From NCBI GenBank assembly GCA_035550515.1, contig DASZOZ010000045.1, forward strand, positions 1 through 64,000: 64,000 nucleotides of DNA, in the 5' to 3' direction. How positions within the stretch are numbered: the stretch's first letter is position 1; each line of letters begins with the position of its first letter. The position numbers and the translations under genes are program-made. This DNA comes from DATARH01 sp035550515 (GTDB taxonomy: Bacteria > Pseudomonadota > Alphaproteobacteria > ATCC43930 > CGMCC-115725). This document shows, piece after piece, positions 33,799 to 43,695 of this stretch. Below the pieces are notes generated by a model. That model was not told where the DNA came from. It saw nothing but the letters and a program-made list of their open reading frames with translations, and did no database searches.

Positions 33799-34718
33799 TG
33801 GACATCCGCACCGTCACCGACGGGCTGCAATTCCCCGAAGGCCCGGTTGCCTGCGCCGACGGCTCGGTGATCCTCGTCGAGATCGCCGCCGGCACGCTGA
33901 TCCGCGTCGCCCCGGACGGCGGCAAGACCGTCGTCGCCAGACCCGGCGGCGGCCCCAACGGCGCCGCGATCGGCCCCGACGGCAAGGGCTACATCGCCAA
34001 TAACGGCGGGTTCGAATGGGCCGTCGACGCGCAGGGGCGGCGGCGCCCGCTGGTGCAGGCCAAGGACTATAGCGGCGGCCGGCTGGAGCGGGTCGACCTG
34101 GCCACCGGCGCGGTCGAGGCGCTTTACCGGGAATGCGCCGGCCATCAGCTGCGCGGCCCCAACGACCTGGTCTGCGACGCCCATGGCGGCATCTACTTCA
34201 CCGATCTCGGCAAGCGCCGCGCCCGCGACATGGATGTCGGCGGCGTCTATTACGGCAAGCGCGACGGCAGCGCGGTGGTCGAGGTCGCCTATCCGATGGT
34301 GACGCCGAACGGCATCGGCCTGTCGCCCGACGGCAAGACGCTCTACGTCGCCGAGACCGAGGCGGCGCGGCTGTGGGCGTTCGACATTGTCGAGCCGGGC
34401 GTCGTCCGGAAGGAGCCGTGGCCGTCGCCGCATGGCGGACGCATCGTCGCCGGGATGGGCGGCTACCAGCGCTTCGATTCGCTGGCGGTCCAGGCCGACG
34501 GCCGCATCGCCGTGGCGACGCTGGTCAACGGCGGGATCACCGTGATCTCGCCCGACGGCCGCCATGTCGAGCACGTCCCGATGCCCGACCCGATGACGAC
34601 GAACATCTGCTTTGGCGGCGCGGACATGAAGACCGCGTTCATCACCCTGTCGTGGACCGGCAAGCTGGTCGCGGTCGACTGGCCGACACAGGGGCTGAAG
34701 CTCAACCAGGCCGGCTGA
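33798..34718 (+). CDS. SMP-30/gluconolactonase-family lactonase
   Basis: 306 residues, start fixed by the TAATG overlap with the Rieske gene. Six-bladed propeller features: FPEGPVACADGSV (metal-ligand Glu near 12), GGPNGAAIGPDGKGYIANNGG, LRGPNDLVCDAHGGIYFTD (Asn and Asp ligands), VTPNGIGLSPDGKTLYVAET. The family hydrolyses sugar or aromatic lactones with a divalent metal. Coupling to the Rieske gene suggests the two act in one pathway. Confidence 0.88.
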   Translation: MDIRTVTDGLQFPEGPVACADGSVILVEIAAGTLIRVAPDGGKTVVARPGGGPNGAAIGPDGKGYIANNGGFEWAVDAQGRRRPLVQAKDYSGGRLERVDLATGAVEALYRECAGHQLRGPNDLVCDAHGGIYFTDLGKRRARDMDVGGVYYGKRDGSAVVEVAYPMVTPNGIGLSPDGKTLYVAETEAARLWAFDIVEPGVVRKEPWPSPHGGRIVAGMGGYQRFDSLAVQADGRIAVATLVNGGITVISPDGRHVEHVPMPDPMTTNICFGGADMKTAFITLSWTGKLVAVDWPTQGLKLNQAG

Positions 34719-34725
34719 GGATCGA

Positions 34726-35058
34726 TCAGTCGACCTCGTCGCTCGGCGCGAAAATCGTCCTCAGCACCGTGACCGGCTTTCGCCTATAGAGCGGCGCGAG
34801 GCCGTCGACCAGCGCCGCCAGCTTGGGTGTCTTGGGGCGGTAGACATAGCGTCCGTCACCGGCCTCGGCGACCAGTCCGGCATCGACCAGTATCGCGAGG
34901 TTTTGCGCCACCACGATCGACGTGGCGCGCAATTCGCGCACCAGCGCCTCGCAACTCCATGCCGACAGACGCTCGCGATGAAGCAGAAGCAGCAATTCGA
35001 GCGCCCAGGCCGACGGCAGGCAATCGCGAACGAACAGGAGGACGTCGTCTTCGCCCAC
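34726..35058 (-). CDS. Small winged-helix transcriptional regulator
   Basis: 110 residues from a GTG start. Helices LPSAWALELLLLLHRERLSAW and SCEALVRELRATSIVVAQNLAILVDAGLV form the winged helix-turn-helix, with the wing AGDGRYVYRPKT following, as in ArsR/MarR-like small repressors. No effector site is visible. A direct repeat (CTTACAAG twice, 11-bp period) begins 12 bases upstream of the start and is a candidate autoregulatory operator. It lies 122 bases downstream of comEC. Confidence 0.7.
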   Translation of the reverse strand: MGEDDVLLFVRDCLPSAWALELLLLLHRERLSAWSCEALVRELRATSIVVAQNLAILVDAGLVAEAGDGRYVYRPKTPKLAALVDGLAPLYRRKPVTVLRTIFAPSDEVD

Positions 35059-35069
35059 GGCACCGAAAG

Positions 35070-35088
35070 CTTACAAGTTCCTTACAAG
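35070..35088 (-). promoter_or_regulatory. Direct-repeat candidate operator of the winged-helix gene
   Basis: CTTACAAG-TTC-CTTACAAG on the plus strand (TTGTAAG twice on the minus strand), repeats one helical turn apart, 12 bases before the GTG. The minus-strand reading contains GTAAGGA, the same 7-mer present in both AbrB antitoxin operators. Confidence 0.45.
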
Positions 35089-35180
35089 CGCTACGCTACC
35101 ACTCTCGGCGCGGAGCGCGACGGTACTTTCGGTCGCAGGGGTGAAAACGCGTCGCGGTTCCGGCTTCCGCCGGAAAGCGG

Positions 35181-37331
35181 TCAATCGGCCGAGCGCGCCG
35201 CCGCTCGTTCCTTTGCCGATATCGGATGCGGCACCCAAGGGCGATCGCCGCGGCTGTCATTGGCACCGACGACGCCGATGCCGCCGGGGTCGAGCCACAG
35301 CGCGACCGCGCCGCGCCGCCAGTTGTCGATGCGGTCGACGACCGGGATCCGCTTGCGGCAGGCAAACCCGGCCGGGACCTGGCTGACGATGGCGTCGACG
35401 CCGCCGCAGCCGGCGGGCAGCCCGCGATCGTCCCTGACGATCGCCACCGTCTTGCCGCGCGCGGTGTAGCGGCACCCGCCGTCGGTGCAGGTCAACGTCT
35501 CGTCCTGCCCGTCCCGCTCGGGCCAGGGAAGCAAGCTCGTGTCGGTTTCCTCGGCGAACAGGCTCTTGACGATGCGCTCCTCGCGGCCGGCGAGCACGTA
35601 ATAACCGCCGTTGGCGGCACGCGCCGCGACGAACCGGCCGAAATCGGCGATGACGATATCGGGCGGACGGGTGACGACGATCGTCGCCATGCCGGCGACG
35701 ATCGCCACTGCGCCCCAGCGCCGCCACCGGCCCTGCCACAGGCAGAGCCACAATCCGCCCAATGCGACGACGGTCAGCCCCCAGACCGGCAGGCGCGGCG
35801 TCTGCCAGACATTGCCCGGCAGCGACGAGACATGCGCGGCGACCCAGATCGTCGCGTCGATGCCCCAGCCCATCGGCACGAGGGCGAGCTTTTCGAGGCC
35901 GAACGGCATCAGCAGACACGCCACGACGCCCCACGGCAGCGTCCACACCGCCGACAGCGGCACCGCGATCACATTGGCGAGCGGCGAATACAGCACCAGC
36001 TTGTGGAAATGGTAGATCGAGAACGGGTCGGTGCCGATCGTCACGACCACCGTGGTGACCGCCACGCCGCCGCAATAGCCGAGCGCCCGCCGGGCGAAGC
36101 CGCCGCGGTGCAGGGTCCGCGCGAGGCGGCTGCCATAGGTCTCGTAGACCGCGATCAGCGCCACTACCGCCCCGAACGACATCTGGAAGCTGACGCCGAT
36201 CAGGCTTTCCGGCTGGAGCAGCAGCACCGCCGCCGCGGCGACCGCGCAAATCCGCATCGAGATGCGCAGCCGGTCGATCAGGATCGCGGCAAACACGATG
36301 CCGTTCATCACAAAGGCGCGCTCGGTCGGGATCGCCGCGCCTGACAGCATCAGATAGCAGGTCAGCACCGCCAGCGCCGCCGCCGCGGCGATCTTCTTGA
36401 TCGGATAGCGCAGCGCGACGGGCGGGACAAGCGCCAGGGCGCCGCGCACCGCAAAGAACACGAACGCCCCGACCAGCCCGAGATGCAGCCCGGCGATCGC
36501 CAGGAGATGCGAGAGGCCCGAGTTGCGGAACGCGTCCGTGACGGTCTCGTCGATCGTGCCGCGCTTGCCGGCGATCAGCGCCGAGGCGATGCCGCCGGCC
36601 GAGCCGGGCAGCACCGCGGTGATCCGGCGGGTGACGTCGGTGCGCAACCGCAGCAGCCACTCCCGCCAGCCGCCCGCCGGCTCGCCGCCGCCGAGCCGGC
36701 GGGCGCCGCCATAGCTGTAGCCGACGGCGCCGATCTGCGCAAAGAACAGCTCGCGCTGCAGGTCGTGCGCGCCGGGCAGCGTCTGCCCCGGCACCGGATA
36801 CAGCATGGCCTTGAGGCTTACCCGGTCGCCGGGGCTGAGCAGATCGCTGGTCGCGCCGATATGAATGCGCAACCGGCGCGGCCGGCGGTCGGCCTCGAGC
36901 CCGGACACGCTGTCCGGCGCCATGACGATCCGCCAGCCGCGTGCGACGGTGTCGATGTCGATGACCCGGCCGGTGATCGCCGCCGGACCCTGCCGGTGAT
37001 CGAGCATCGGCGCGGCGCGCTGCCGCGCGGTCCAGGCGATCAGCGCAAAGCCAGCGGCCATGGTCGCCAGACACCACGCGACGGCGCGCCAAGCCGGCGC
37101 ATGCCGCAGCAACAGCGCGCCGGCGGCGGCCGGGACCGCGAGGACCGCGCCGAGCCATGGCGGCGGCTCCGCCGTCAGCGCGAAATAGAGCGCGATCCCA
37201 AGGCCGAAAAAGACCGGCAGCCAGAGGATGCGGCGTTCATGTTCCGCCGCGAACGCCCCGGCGACGGCCGCGCGGAAGCCCGGGCGGCGCGGCGCCTCGA
37301 CATCGCGTTCGCCCAGCGACAGTTCCGCCAT
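35181..37331 (-). CDS. comEC: ComEC/Rec2 DNA-uptake channel
   Basis: 716 residues. DUF4131/OB-fold part (about 100-215: AITGRVIDIDTV), competence domain with about ten helices (about 230-500: SGLSHLLAIAGLHLGLVGAF, MLSGAAIPTERAFVM, SFGAVVALIAVYE, YSPLANVIAVPLSAVW), then a C-terminal module in the place of the beta-lactamase-like domain (DIVIADFGRFVAAR...) that lacks HxHxD and should not bind metal, as in many Alphaproteobacteria. It would translocate single-stranded DNA into the cytoplasm. Divergent from the chromate transporter genes; no other competence gene is nearby. Confidence 0.92.
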   Translation of the reverse strand: MAELSLGERDVEAPRRPGFRAAVAGAFAAEHERRILWLPVFFGLGIALYFALTAEPPPWLGAVLAVPAAAGALLLRHAPAWRAVAWCLATMAAGFALIAWTARQRAAPMLDHRQGPAAITGRVIDIDTVARGWRIVMAPDSVSGLEADRRPRRLRIHIGATSDLLSPGDRVSLKAMLYPVPGQTLPGAHDLQRELFFAQIGAVGYSYGGARRLGGGEPAGGWREWLLRLRTDVTRRITAVLPGSAGGIASALIAGKRGTIDETVTDAFRNSGLSHLLAIAGLHLGLVGAFVFFAVRGALALVPPVALRYPIKKIAAAAALAVLTCYLMLSGAAIPTERAFVMNGIVFAAILIDRLRISMRICAVAAAAVLLLQPESLIGVSFQMSFGAVVALIAVYETYGSRLARTLHRGGFARRALGYCGGVAVTTVVVTIGTDPFSIYHFHKLVLYSPLANVIAVPLSAVWTLPWGVVACLLMPFGLEKLALVPMGWGIDATIWVAAHVSSLPGNVWQTPRLPVWGLTVVALGGLWLCLWQGRWRRWGAVAIVAGMATIVVTRPPDIVIADFGRFVAARAANGGYYVLAGREERIVKSLFAEETDTSLLPWPERDGQDETLTCTDGGCRYTARGKTVAIVRDDRGLPAGCGGVDAIVSQVPAGFACRKRIPVVDRIDNWRRGAVALWLDPGGIGVVGANDSRGDRPWVPHPISAKERAAARSAD

Positions 37332-37456
37332 CGCCCCTCTCCGACGGCGACGCTACAGCAACATGTTTTCGCCGGGAAGTAGATGAAGCGGCTGGTCCTT
37401 TGCGTACCATTCTCGGGCGAACCGCCCATAATGGCCGGCGAGAGCGGAGGAGATGG

Positions 37457-38017
37457 GTGGACGACGTCAGACCGACCGTCGCCGAGGTGACGTTAGCGGG
37501 GCTGTTTCTCGCATTCCTTCGCCTGGGCTGCACCAGCTTCGGCGGCGGGACCGGCAGCTGGGTCTATCGCGAGATGGTGCAGCGGCGCGGCTGGATCGAC
37601 GAGCGCGCGTTTCTCGCCGAAATGGCGCTCGGCCAGAGCCTGCCGGGGGCCAACGGGATCAAGATGTCGGTGCTGGTCGGCCGCCGGCTGAAGGGCGGCG
37701 TCGGCGCCGTCGCCGCGCCGTTCGGACTGCTGCTCGGGCCGTTCGTCATCATCCTGCTGGTCGGCGCGGCCTATGCCCGTATCGCCGATTACCACGCCGT
37801 GCACGTCGTGCTCGACGGGGTCGCGGCGGCCGTGGTGGGGCTGAGCTTCGCCACGGGGATCAGCGCGCTCGGCAAGGGCGCCGCCGACCCCGCTTCGATC
37901 GCCGTCGCGGTCGCGACGGTCTTCTGCGTCGGCGTGCTCGGCTGGCCGATGCTGCCGGTGATGCTGGGCCTGGCGCCGGTCAGCATCGGCCTCGCCTGGG
38001 CGCGGCTCTCTCGTTAG
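37457..38017 (+). CDS. chrA: Chromate transporter, N-terminal-type short CHR subunit
   Basis: 186 residues from GTG 37457, set by a GGAGG site 6 bases upstream. The CHR signature is clear: FLRLGCTSFGGGTG, and GQSLPGANGIKMSVLVGRRL, followed by paired helices. Short-chain CHR proteins occur as tandem pairs of opposite topology that together equal one long ChrA antiporter. The second half is encoded 9 bases downstream. The substrate is chromate by family annotation; other anions are possible. Confidence 0.87.
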   Translation: MDDVRPTVAEVTLAGLFLAFLRLGCTSFGGGTGSWVYREMVQRRGWIDERAFLAEMALGQSLPGANGIKMSVLVGRRLKGGVGAVAAPFGLLLGPFVIILLVGAAYARIADYHAVHVVLDGVAAAVVGLSFATGISALGKGAADPASIAVAVATVFCVGVLGWPMLPVMLGLAPVSIGLAWARLSR

Positions 38018-38026
38018 GCCGCCCCG

Positions 38027-38581
38027 ATGCGCGATACCTTCACGGGCAACCTGGTGGCGCTGTTCGCGGTCTTCGCACCGCTGTCGCTGTTGTCGTTCGG
38101 CGGCGGCAATTCGGTCATCGCCGATATCGCGCATCAAGCGGTGGAGGTCCGGCATTGGACCAGCGCCCGCGACTTCGCCGATCTGTTTGCGCTGTCCCGC
38201 GCCGCGCCGGGCCCCGGCTCGATGCTGTGTGCGCTGATCGGCTGGAAGGTCGCCGGACCGGCGGGAGCGATGCTGGCGACCGTGGCGTTTTACCTGCCGG
38301 CGTCGCTGCTGCTGTTCATCGTCGCCAAGATTTGGAGCCGCTGGCGGGGCGCGCGCTGGCATCAGGCGGCCGAGCGCGGCATGGCGCCGATCGCGGCCGG
38401 GCTGTTTTTGTCTGGCGGGGTCGCGGTGCTGCGGGTCGCCCCCGCGGGTGCGGCGGCTTGGCTTGCCGCTTTGGCGGCGACGGCGGTGCTACTCTATTGG
38501 CCGAAGCTGCACCCGGTGCCGCTGCTGGCGGCAAGCGGGATCATCTTCGCGCTGATCGACTTGCTGGGAGCACCGTTATGA
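38027..38581 (+). CDS. chrA: Chromate transporter, second short CHR subunit
   Basis: 184 residues with LLSFGGGNSVIADIAHQAV, FADLFALSRAAPGPGSMLCALIGWKVAG and five to six helices. It complements the preceding short CHR protein, and the pair should form the functional heterodimer. Its TGA overlaps the ATG of the PAS gene by four bases. Confidence 0.87.
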   Translation: MRDTFTGNLVALFAVFAPLSLLSFGGGNSVIADIAHQAVEVRHWTSARDFADLFALSRAAPGPGSMLCALIGWKVAGPAGAMLATVAFYLPASLLLFIVAKIWSRWRGARWHQAAERGMAPIAAGLFLSGGVAVLRVAPAGAAAWLAALAATAVLLYWPKLHPVPLLAASGIIFALIDLLGAPL

Positions 38582-39012
38582 GCAGCGAGCTGCCGCCCGA
38601 TTTCGCCACGCGGCTGGCGATCGACAGTCCGGACGCGATCATCTTCGCTGATGCTGAGGGGATCATCCGCTTCTGGAACACCGCGGCGACGCGGATTTTC
38701 GGCTTTGCCGAGAGCGAGGCGATCGGCGCGCGGCTCGATCTGATCATCCCCGAGCGGCTGCGCGGCCGCCACTGGGAGGGCTACGACAAGGTCATGGCCG
38801 GCGCCGAGAGCCGCTATGCCGAGGGCGCGCTGTTGGCGGTGCCGGCGATGCGCAAGGACGGCAGCCAGTTATCGGTCGAGTTCACCATCCTGCCGCTGCG
38901 CGACGCGGCCGGCAGGCTGCTCGGCATCGCCGCCTATCTGCGCGACGCCACCGCCCGCTTCGCGGAGATGCGCGCGCTGCGCCGCGAGCTGGCGGCGTTG
39001 AAGGCGGGGTGA
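38578..39012 (+). CDS. Single-domain PAS protein coupled to chrA
   Basis: 144 residues; ATGA overlap with the CHR gene. A PAS domain fills the protein (LAIDSPDAIIFADAEGIIRFWN, IFGFAESEAIGARLDLIIPE, RHWEGYDKVM, AMRKDGSQLSVEFTILPLRD) and a short coiled helix ends it (RFAEMRALRRELAALKAG). The RHWEGY helix resembles the F-helix of FixL-type PAS domains where a haem His sits, but haem binding cannot be claimed. No output domain is present. It may sense redox or ligand state for the transporter pair. Confidence 0.82.
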   Translation: MSSELPPDFATRLAIDSPDAIIFADAEGIIRFWNTAATRIFGFAESEAIGARLDLIIPERLRGRHWEGYDKVMAGAESRYAEGALLAVPAMRKDGSQLSVEFTILPLRDAAGRLLGIAAYLRDATARFAEMRALRRELAALKAG

Positions 39013-39034
39013 CGCACCGCCGCCGCTCCGTCAA

Positions 39035-39283
39035 TCAGCGCCGGCGGCGGCGCTGCATGACGACGTAGGGCTTCGGCTCGGCCTCCGGTACCGGCGGCAA
39101 GGCCGCGGCCAGCGCTGTGCGCTCGCGCTCCGTCGCCTCGATCTCCGGCACCAGACCGCGCGCCGCGTCGAACTTAAACGCATTCATCAGCACGTCGTAC
39201 CGCGCGCGCAGCCGCGCCAGCGTGGCGTCGAGCGCGGCCAGGCGGGCGCGGCGCCCGGTGATGTCGTCGGGGACGGTCGTCAT
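39035..39283 (-). CDS. Small coiled-coil hypothetical protein
   Basis: 82 residues. Two charged amphipathic helices (RARLAALDATLARLRARYDVL and GLVPEIEATERERTALAAAL) suggest a coiled coil, and the end is Arg-rich (MQRRRRR). No family was recognised. It is convergent with the PAS gene (22-base gap) and divergent from the peptide transporter operon. Confidence 0.5.
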   Translation of the reverse strand: MTTVPDDITGRRARLAALDATLARLRARYDVLMNAFKFDAARGLVPEIEATERERTALAAALPPVPEAEPKPYVVMQRRRRR

Positions 39284-39399
39284 TCCCGCACGATACTGTG
39301 AGCGCCGGCCGCGTCTTCGCCGCGAGGTGCGATTCGACCCGCCGGCGCTTCTCTGGTAGCGTGTATGTCACGCGCGTCAGACGCAAGGGGAGGCAAGCG

Positions 39400-40347
39400 T
39401 TGGGAGCCTATCTGGTCCGTCGGTTCGGGCTGATGCTGATGACGCTGTTCGGCATCTCCGTGCTGATCTTCGTGCTGCTGCGCATCACCCCCGGCAATAT
39501 CGCCGATATCCTGTTCGACGCCGGCGGCTATGTCGATCCGGCCGACAAGAAGAAGATCGAGCACGATCTCGGCCTCGACAAGCCGATGCCGGTGCAATAC
39601 GCCGACTGGATCGGCGGGCTGCTGCACGGGGATCTCGGTTACTCCTACCAGACCGAAAAGCCCGCGCTCGACGAGATCGCGCCGCGCATCCCGATCACCG
39701 CCCGGCTCGCCGCGATCGCGCTGTTTTTCGCCGTGGTGATCGGCGTGCCGCTCGGCGTCGTCAGCGCCGTCAAACAGAATACCAAGCTCGATTACCTCCT
39801 GCGCGTGGTCAGCCTCAGCGGATTATCGATGCCGTCGTTTTGGCTGGGATTGCTCATCCTGATGGGGTTTGTCGCCTATTTCGGAACGATCCCGATCTAC
39901 AGCGCGGAGCCGACCGGGTTCTGGAACACGCTGCTGATGTACAGTGTGCCGGCGGCGGCGGTCGGCTTCCGCAGCTCGGCGCTGATGATGCGCCTCACCC
40001 GCTCGTCGATGCTCGAAGTGCTCCGCCAGGACTATATCCGCACCGCGCGCTCGAAGGGCGCGCCGGAAGTGGCGATCAACTATTACCACGCGCTGCGCAA
40101 CGCGTTGCTGCCGGTCATCACGGTGATCGGCATCGAGGCGGCGTTCCTCCTGGGCGGGCTGATCGTGACCGAGACCGTGTTCAACATCCCCGGCGTCGCG
40201 CGCTTCCTGGTCGAAGCGATCCGCTGGCGCGATTATCCGATGGTGCAGAACCTGGTGATGTTCATCGCGATCGTGGTGGTGACCGTCAATTTCGCGATCG
40301 ACATGCTCTACGCCGCGGTCGATCCGCGCATCCGCTACGGCAGCTAG
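39400..40347 (+). CDS. dppB: Dipeptide/oligopeptide ABC transporter permease, DppB type
   Basis: 315 residues from TTG 39400, supported by AAGGGGAGG with 6-base spacing. Signature features: YLVRRFGLMLMTLFGISVLIF first helix, GLLHGDLGYSYQTEKP loop, and the EAA-type motif DYIRTARSKGAPEVAINYYHAL. Six membrane helices. It forms the channel with DppC, encoded next. The four genes dppB-C-D-F form one operon, but the periplasmic binding protein that usually precedes them is absent here. Confidence 0.92.
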   Translation: MGAYLVRRFGLMLMTLFGISVLIFVLLRITPGNIADILFDAGGYVDPADKKKIEHDLGLDKPMPVQYADWIGGLLHGDLGYSYQTEKPALDEIAPRIPITARLAAIALFFAVVIGVPLGVVSAVKQNTKLDYLLRVVSLSGLSMPSFWLGLLILMGFVAYFGTIPIYSAEPTGFWNTLLMYSVPAAAVGFRSSALMMRLTRSSMLEVLRQDYIRTARSKGAPEVAINYYHALRNALLPVITVIGIEAAFLLGGLIVTETVFNIPGVARFLVEAIRWRDYPMVQNLVMFIAIVVVTVNFAIDMLYAAVDPRIRYGS

Positions 40348-40368
40348 CGGGCGACAGGGAGGACCTTG

Positions 40369-41262
40369 ATGAGCACGCTCGACTTCAATGCCGAACTGTC
40401 GGCCGCCGGCGCCAACGTCAAGAGCCGCTGGGGCGCGGTCCGCTTCTTCGTCCGCCGCTATCCGCTCGGCGCGGTCGGCGGGGTCATCATGACGCTGTTC
40501 GTGCTGGCGGCGATCTTCGCGCCGTTCATCACCGTCTACGACCCGCTGAGCACCAATGCCGCGGCTTCGCTCGCCAAGCCGAGCGCGATGCACTGGCTCG
40601 GCTGCGACTTCATGGGCCGCGACGTCTACAGCCGGATCATCTACGGCGCGCGGATTTCGCTCGCCGTCAGCATGGGCTCGATGCTGCTCGGCTCGGGGAT
40701 CGGCGTCACGATCGGCCTGCTGTCCGGCTACCTGCTCGGCTGGTTCGACCTGGTCACCCAGCGTGTGCTGGAGATGATGCAGTCGCTGCCGCTGCTGGTC
40801 ATGGCGATCATCATGGCGGCGGCGCTGGGTCCGTCGCTGCACAACACGATCCTGGCCATCGCGATCCCGCTGGTGCCCTACGTCGCCCGCGTCATCCGCG
40901 CCAACACGCTGAGCCTGCGCGAGCAGCCCTTTGTCGAGGCGGCGAAGGCGATCGGCATGAGCGAAAAGCGCATCGCGCTGCGTCATGTCCTGCCCAACAC
41001 GCTGGCGCCGCTCATCGTGCTGGCGACAGCGCAGCTCGGCTCGACGATCCTCACCGAATCGTCGCTGTCGTTTCTCGGCCTCGGCGTCCCCGAGCCGCAC
41101 CCGTCATGGGGCCGGATGCTGTCGGAGTCGGCGGCCGAGTATGTGCGCACCGCGCCATGGCTGGTGATCTTCCCCGGTCTGGCGATCAGTTTTGTGGTGT
41201 TCGGCACCAATCTGCTCGGCGATGCGCTGCGCGATCTGCTGGACCCGAGGCAGCGCAGCTAG
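40369..41262 (+). CDS. dppC: Dipeptide/oligopeptide ABC transporter permease, DppC type
   Basis: 297 residues; AGGGAGGA precedes ATG 40369. DppC hallmarks are HWLGCDFMGRDVYSRIIYGARI, PFVEAAKAIGMSEKRIALRHVL (coupling loop) and ILTESSLSFLGLGVPEPHPSWG. Six helices with the OppC N-terminal extension. Partner of DppB. Confidence 0.93.
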   Translation: MSTLDFNAELSAAGANVKSRWGAVRFFVRRYPLGAVGGVIMTLFVLAAIFAPFITVYDPLSTNAAASLAKPSAMHWLGCDFMGRDVYSRIIYGARISLAVSMGSMLLGSGIGVTIGLLSGYLLGWFDLVTQRVLEMMQSLPLLVMAIIMAAALGPSLHNTILAIAIPLVPYVARVIRANTLSLREQPFVEAAKAIGMSEKRIALRHVLPNTLAPLIVLATAQLGSTILTESSLSFLGLGVPEPHPSWGRMLSESAAEYVRTAPWLVIFPGLAISFVVFGTNLLGDALRDLLDPRQRS

Positions 41263-41308
41263 ACACCGGCCGGTTTTCCAAGCACCTTTGTCGTCGGAGT
41301 AGTATTGC

Positions 41309-42359
<1,051 letters not shown>

Positions 42360-42367
<8 letters not shown>

Positions 42368-43388
42368 CCCCGCCCTCGCCCCCGCCCTCGCGACGAAGGA
42401 CGCGCCGCCGGCCGCCGCCGCCAGCGCCAAGGTGCTCGATGTCGTCGAGCTGAAAAAGCATTTCCCCGTCAAGAAAGGGCTGCTGCGCCGCACCGTCGGG
42501 CAGGTCTACGCCGTCGACGGCGTCAGCTTCTCGATCGGCGAGGGCGAAACGCTGGGGCTGGTCGGCGAGTCGGGCTGCGGCAAGTCGACCGTCGCCCGTA
42601 CCGTGCTGCGCCTGATCGAGCCGACCGCCGGGTCGATCCTGCTCGACGGCCACGACGTAACGCGGCTCGGCAAGTCGGCGATGCGGCCTTATCGCCGCCA
42701 GATGCAGATGATCTTCCAGGACCCGTTCTCGTCGCTGAACCCGCGCATGTCGGCGGGCGACATCGTCGGCGAGCCGCTGAGCGTCCATGGGATCGCCGGC
42801 GGCAAGGCAAAGGAGACCCTGACCGCGGAGATTTTCGACCAGGTGGGGCTGCGGCGCAGCCAGATGCGCGCCTTCCCGCACGAATTCTCCGGCGGCCAGC
42901 GGCAGCGCATCTCGATCGCCCGGGCGCTGGCGCTCAACCCGAGGCTGATCGTCGCCGACGAGCCGGTCTCGGCGCTCGACGTGTCGATCCAGGCCCAGGT
43001 CATCAACCTGATGATGGATTTGCAGCGCGAGAAGCGGCTCTCCTATCTGTTCATCGCGCACGACCTCGCGGTCGTCGAGCATATCAGCCACCGCATTGCG
43101 GTGATGTATCTCGGCCGCATCGTCGAGTACGCCGACAAGAAGACGCTGTTCACCCAGCCCAAGCACCCCTACACCGAGGCGCTGCTCTCGGCGGTGCCGG
43201 TGCCCAACCCCAAGCTGCGCCGCGAGAAGCGCCTGCTGCAGGGCGATGTGCCGAGCCCGATCAACCCGCCCCCCGGCTGCACCTTCCACACCCGCTGCCC
43301 CTATGTCAGCGAGCGCTGCAAACAGGAGGTGCCGGTGCTCAAGGAAATCGCCCCCGGCCACGGCGTATCCTGCCATCTGGTGAATTGA
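42360..43388 (+). CDS. dppF: Peptide ABC transporter ATP-binding protein, DppF type
   Basis: 342 residues from ATG 42360 (MASPALAPALA), overlapping dppD. Walker A GESGCGKS, Q-loop IFQDPFSSLNP, signature FSGGQRQR, Walker B LIVADEPVSALD, H-loop IAHD; C-terminal PPPGCTFHTRCPY extension of the Dpp/Opp family. It pairs with DppD to drive import. Confidence 0.93.
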
Positions 43389-43413
43389 TCGGCCGGCGCA
43401 TCCGCGCATATCA

Positions 43414-43436
43414 TAAACAGCGCAGTTTTTGTTATC
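43414..43436 (+). promoter_or_regulatory. AT-rich imperfect inverted repeat before parD
   Basis: ATAAACA (43414-43420) and TGTTAT (43431-43436) are near-inverted, 12 bases ahead of GTG 43449, in the only AT-rich patch of the gap. It could be the ParD operator. Confidence 0.35.
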
Positions 43437-43448
43437 GCGGAGGCGCCG

Positions 43449-43682
43449 GTGAACGTGTCGATCGGCAAGCGCTGGGAAGACTTTGTCGGCGAGCTGGTCG
43501 CTTCGGGCCGGTACGGCTCGTCCAGCGAAGTCGTTCGCGAGGGATTGCGTCTCGTCGAGGAGCGTGAGGCAAAGCTCACAGCCCTGCGAAAAAGACTTGA
43601 TGCGGCCATCGAACGCGGCGGTAGTTTCACGGATGAAGAAGTGGGTGCGACGATAGAGGCGGCGCTGTCGGAGGAGCCATAG
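43449..43682 (+). CDS. parD: ParD-family ribbon-helix-helix antitoxin
   Basis: 77 residues from GTG 43449 with CGGAGG upstream. The ribbon-helix-helix part is NVSIGKRWEDFVGELVASGRYGSSSEVVREGLRLVEERE; the acidic C-terminus (SFTDEEVGATIEAAL) binds toxin. It neutralises ParE and represses its own promoter. The toxin gene starts 13 bases downstream. Confidence 0.9.
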   Translation: MNVSIGKRWEDFVGELVASGRYGSSSEVVREGLRLVEEREAKLTALRKRLDAAIERGGSFTDEEVGATIEAALSEEP

Positions 43683-43695
43683 CCCCTGTTTGCAC

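Noticed and set aside
37332..37456. LexA box between comEC and chrA
   Set aside because: Alphaproteobacterial LexA sites are GTTC-N7-GTTC; no such spacing is present in this gap.
38578..39012. FixL-like haem PAS sensor
   Set aside because: The RHWEGY helix resembles the haem-His region, but the remaining FixL motifs are absent and such PAS proteins commonly lack haem.
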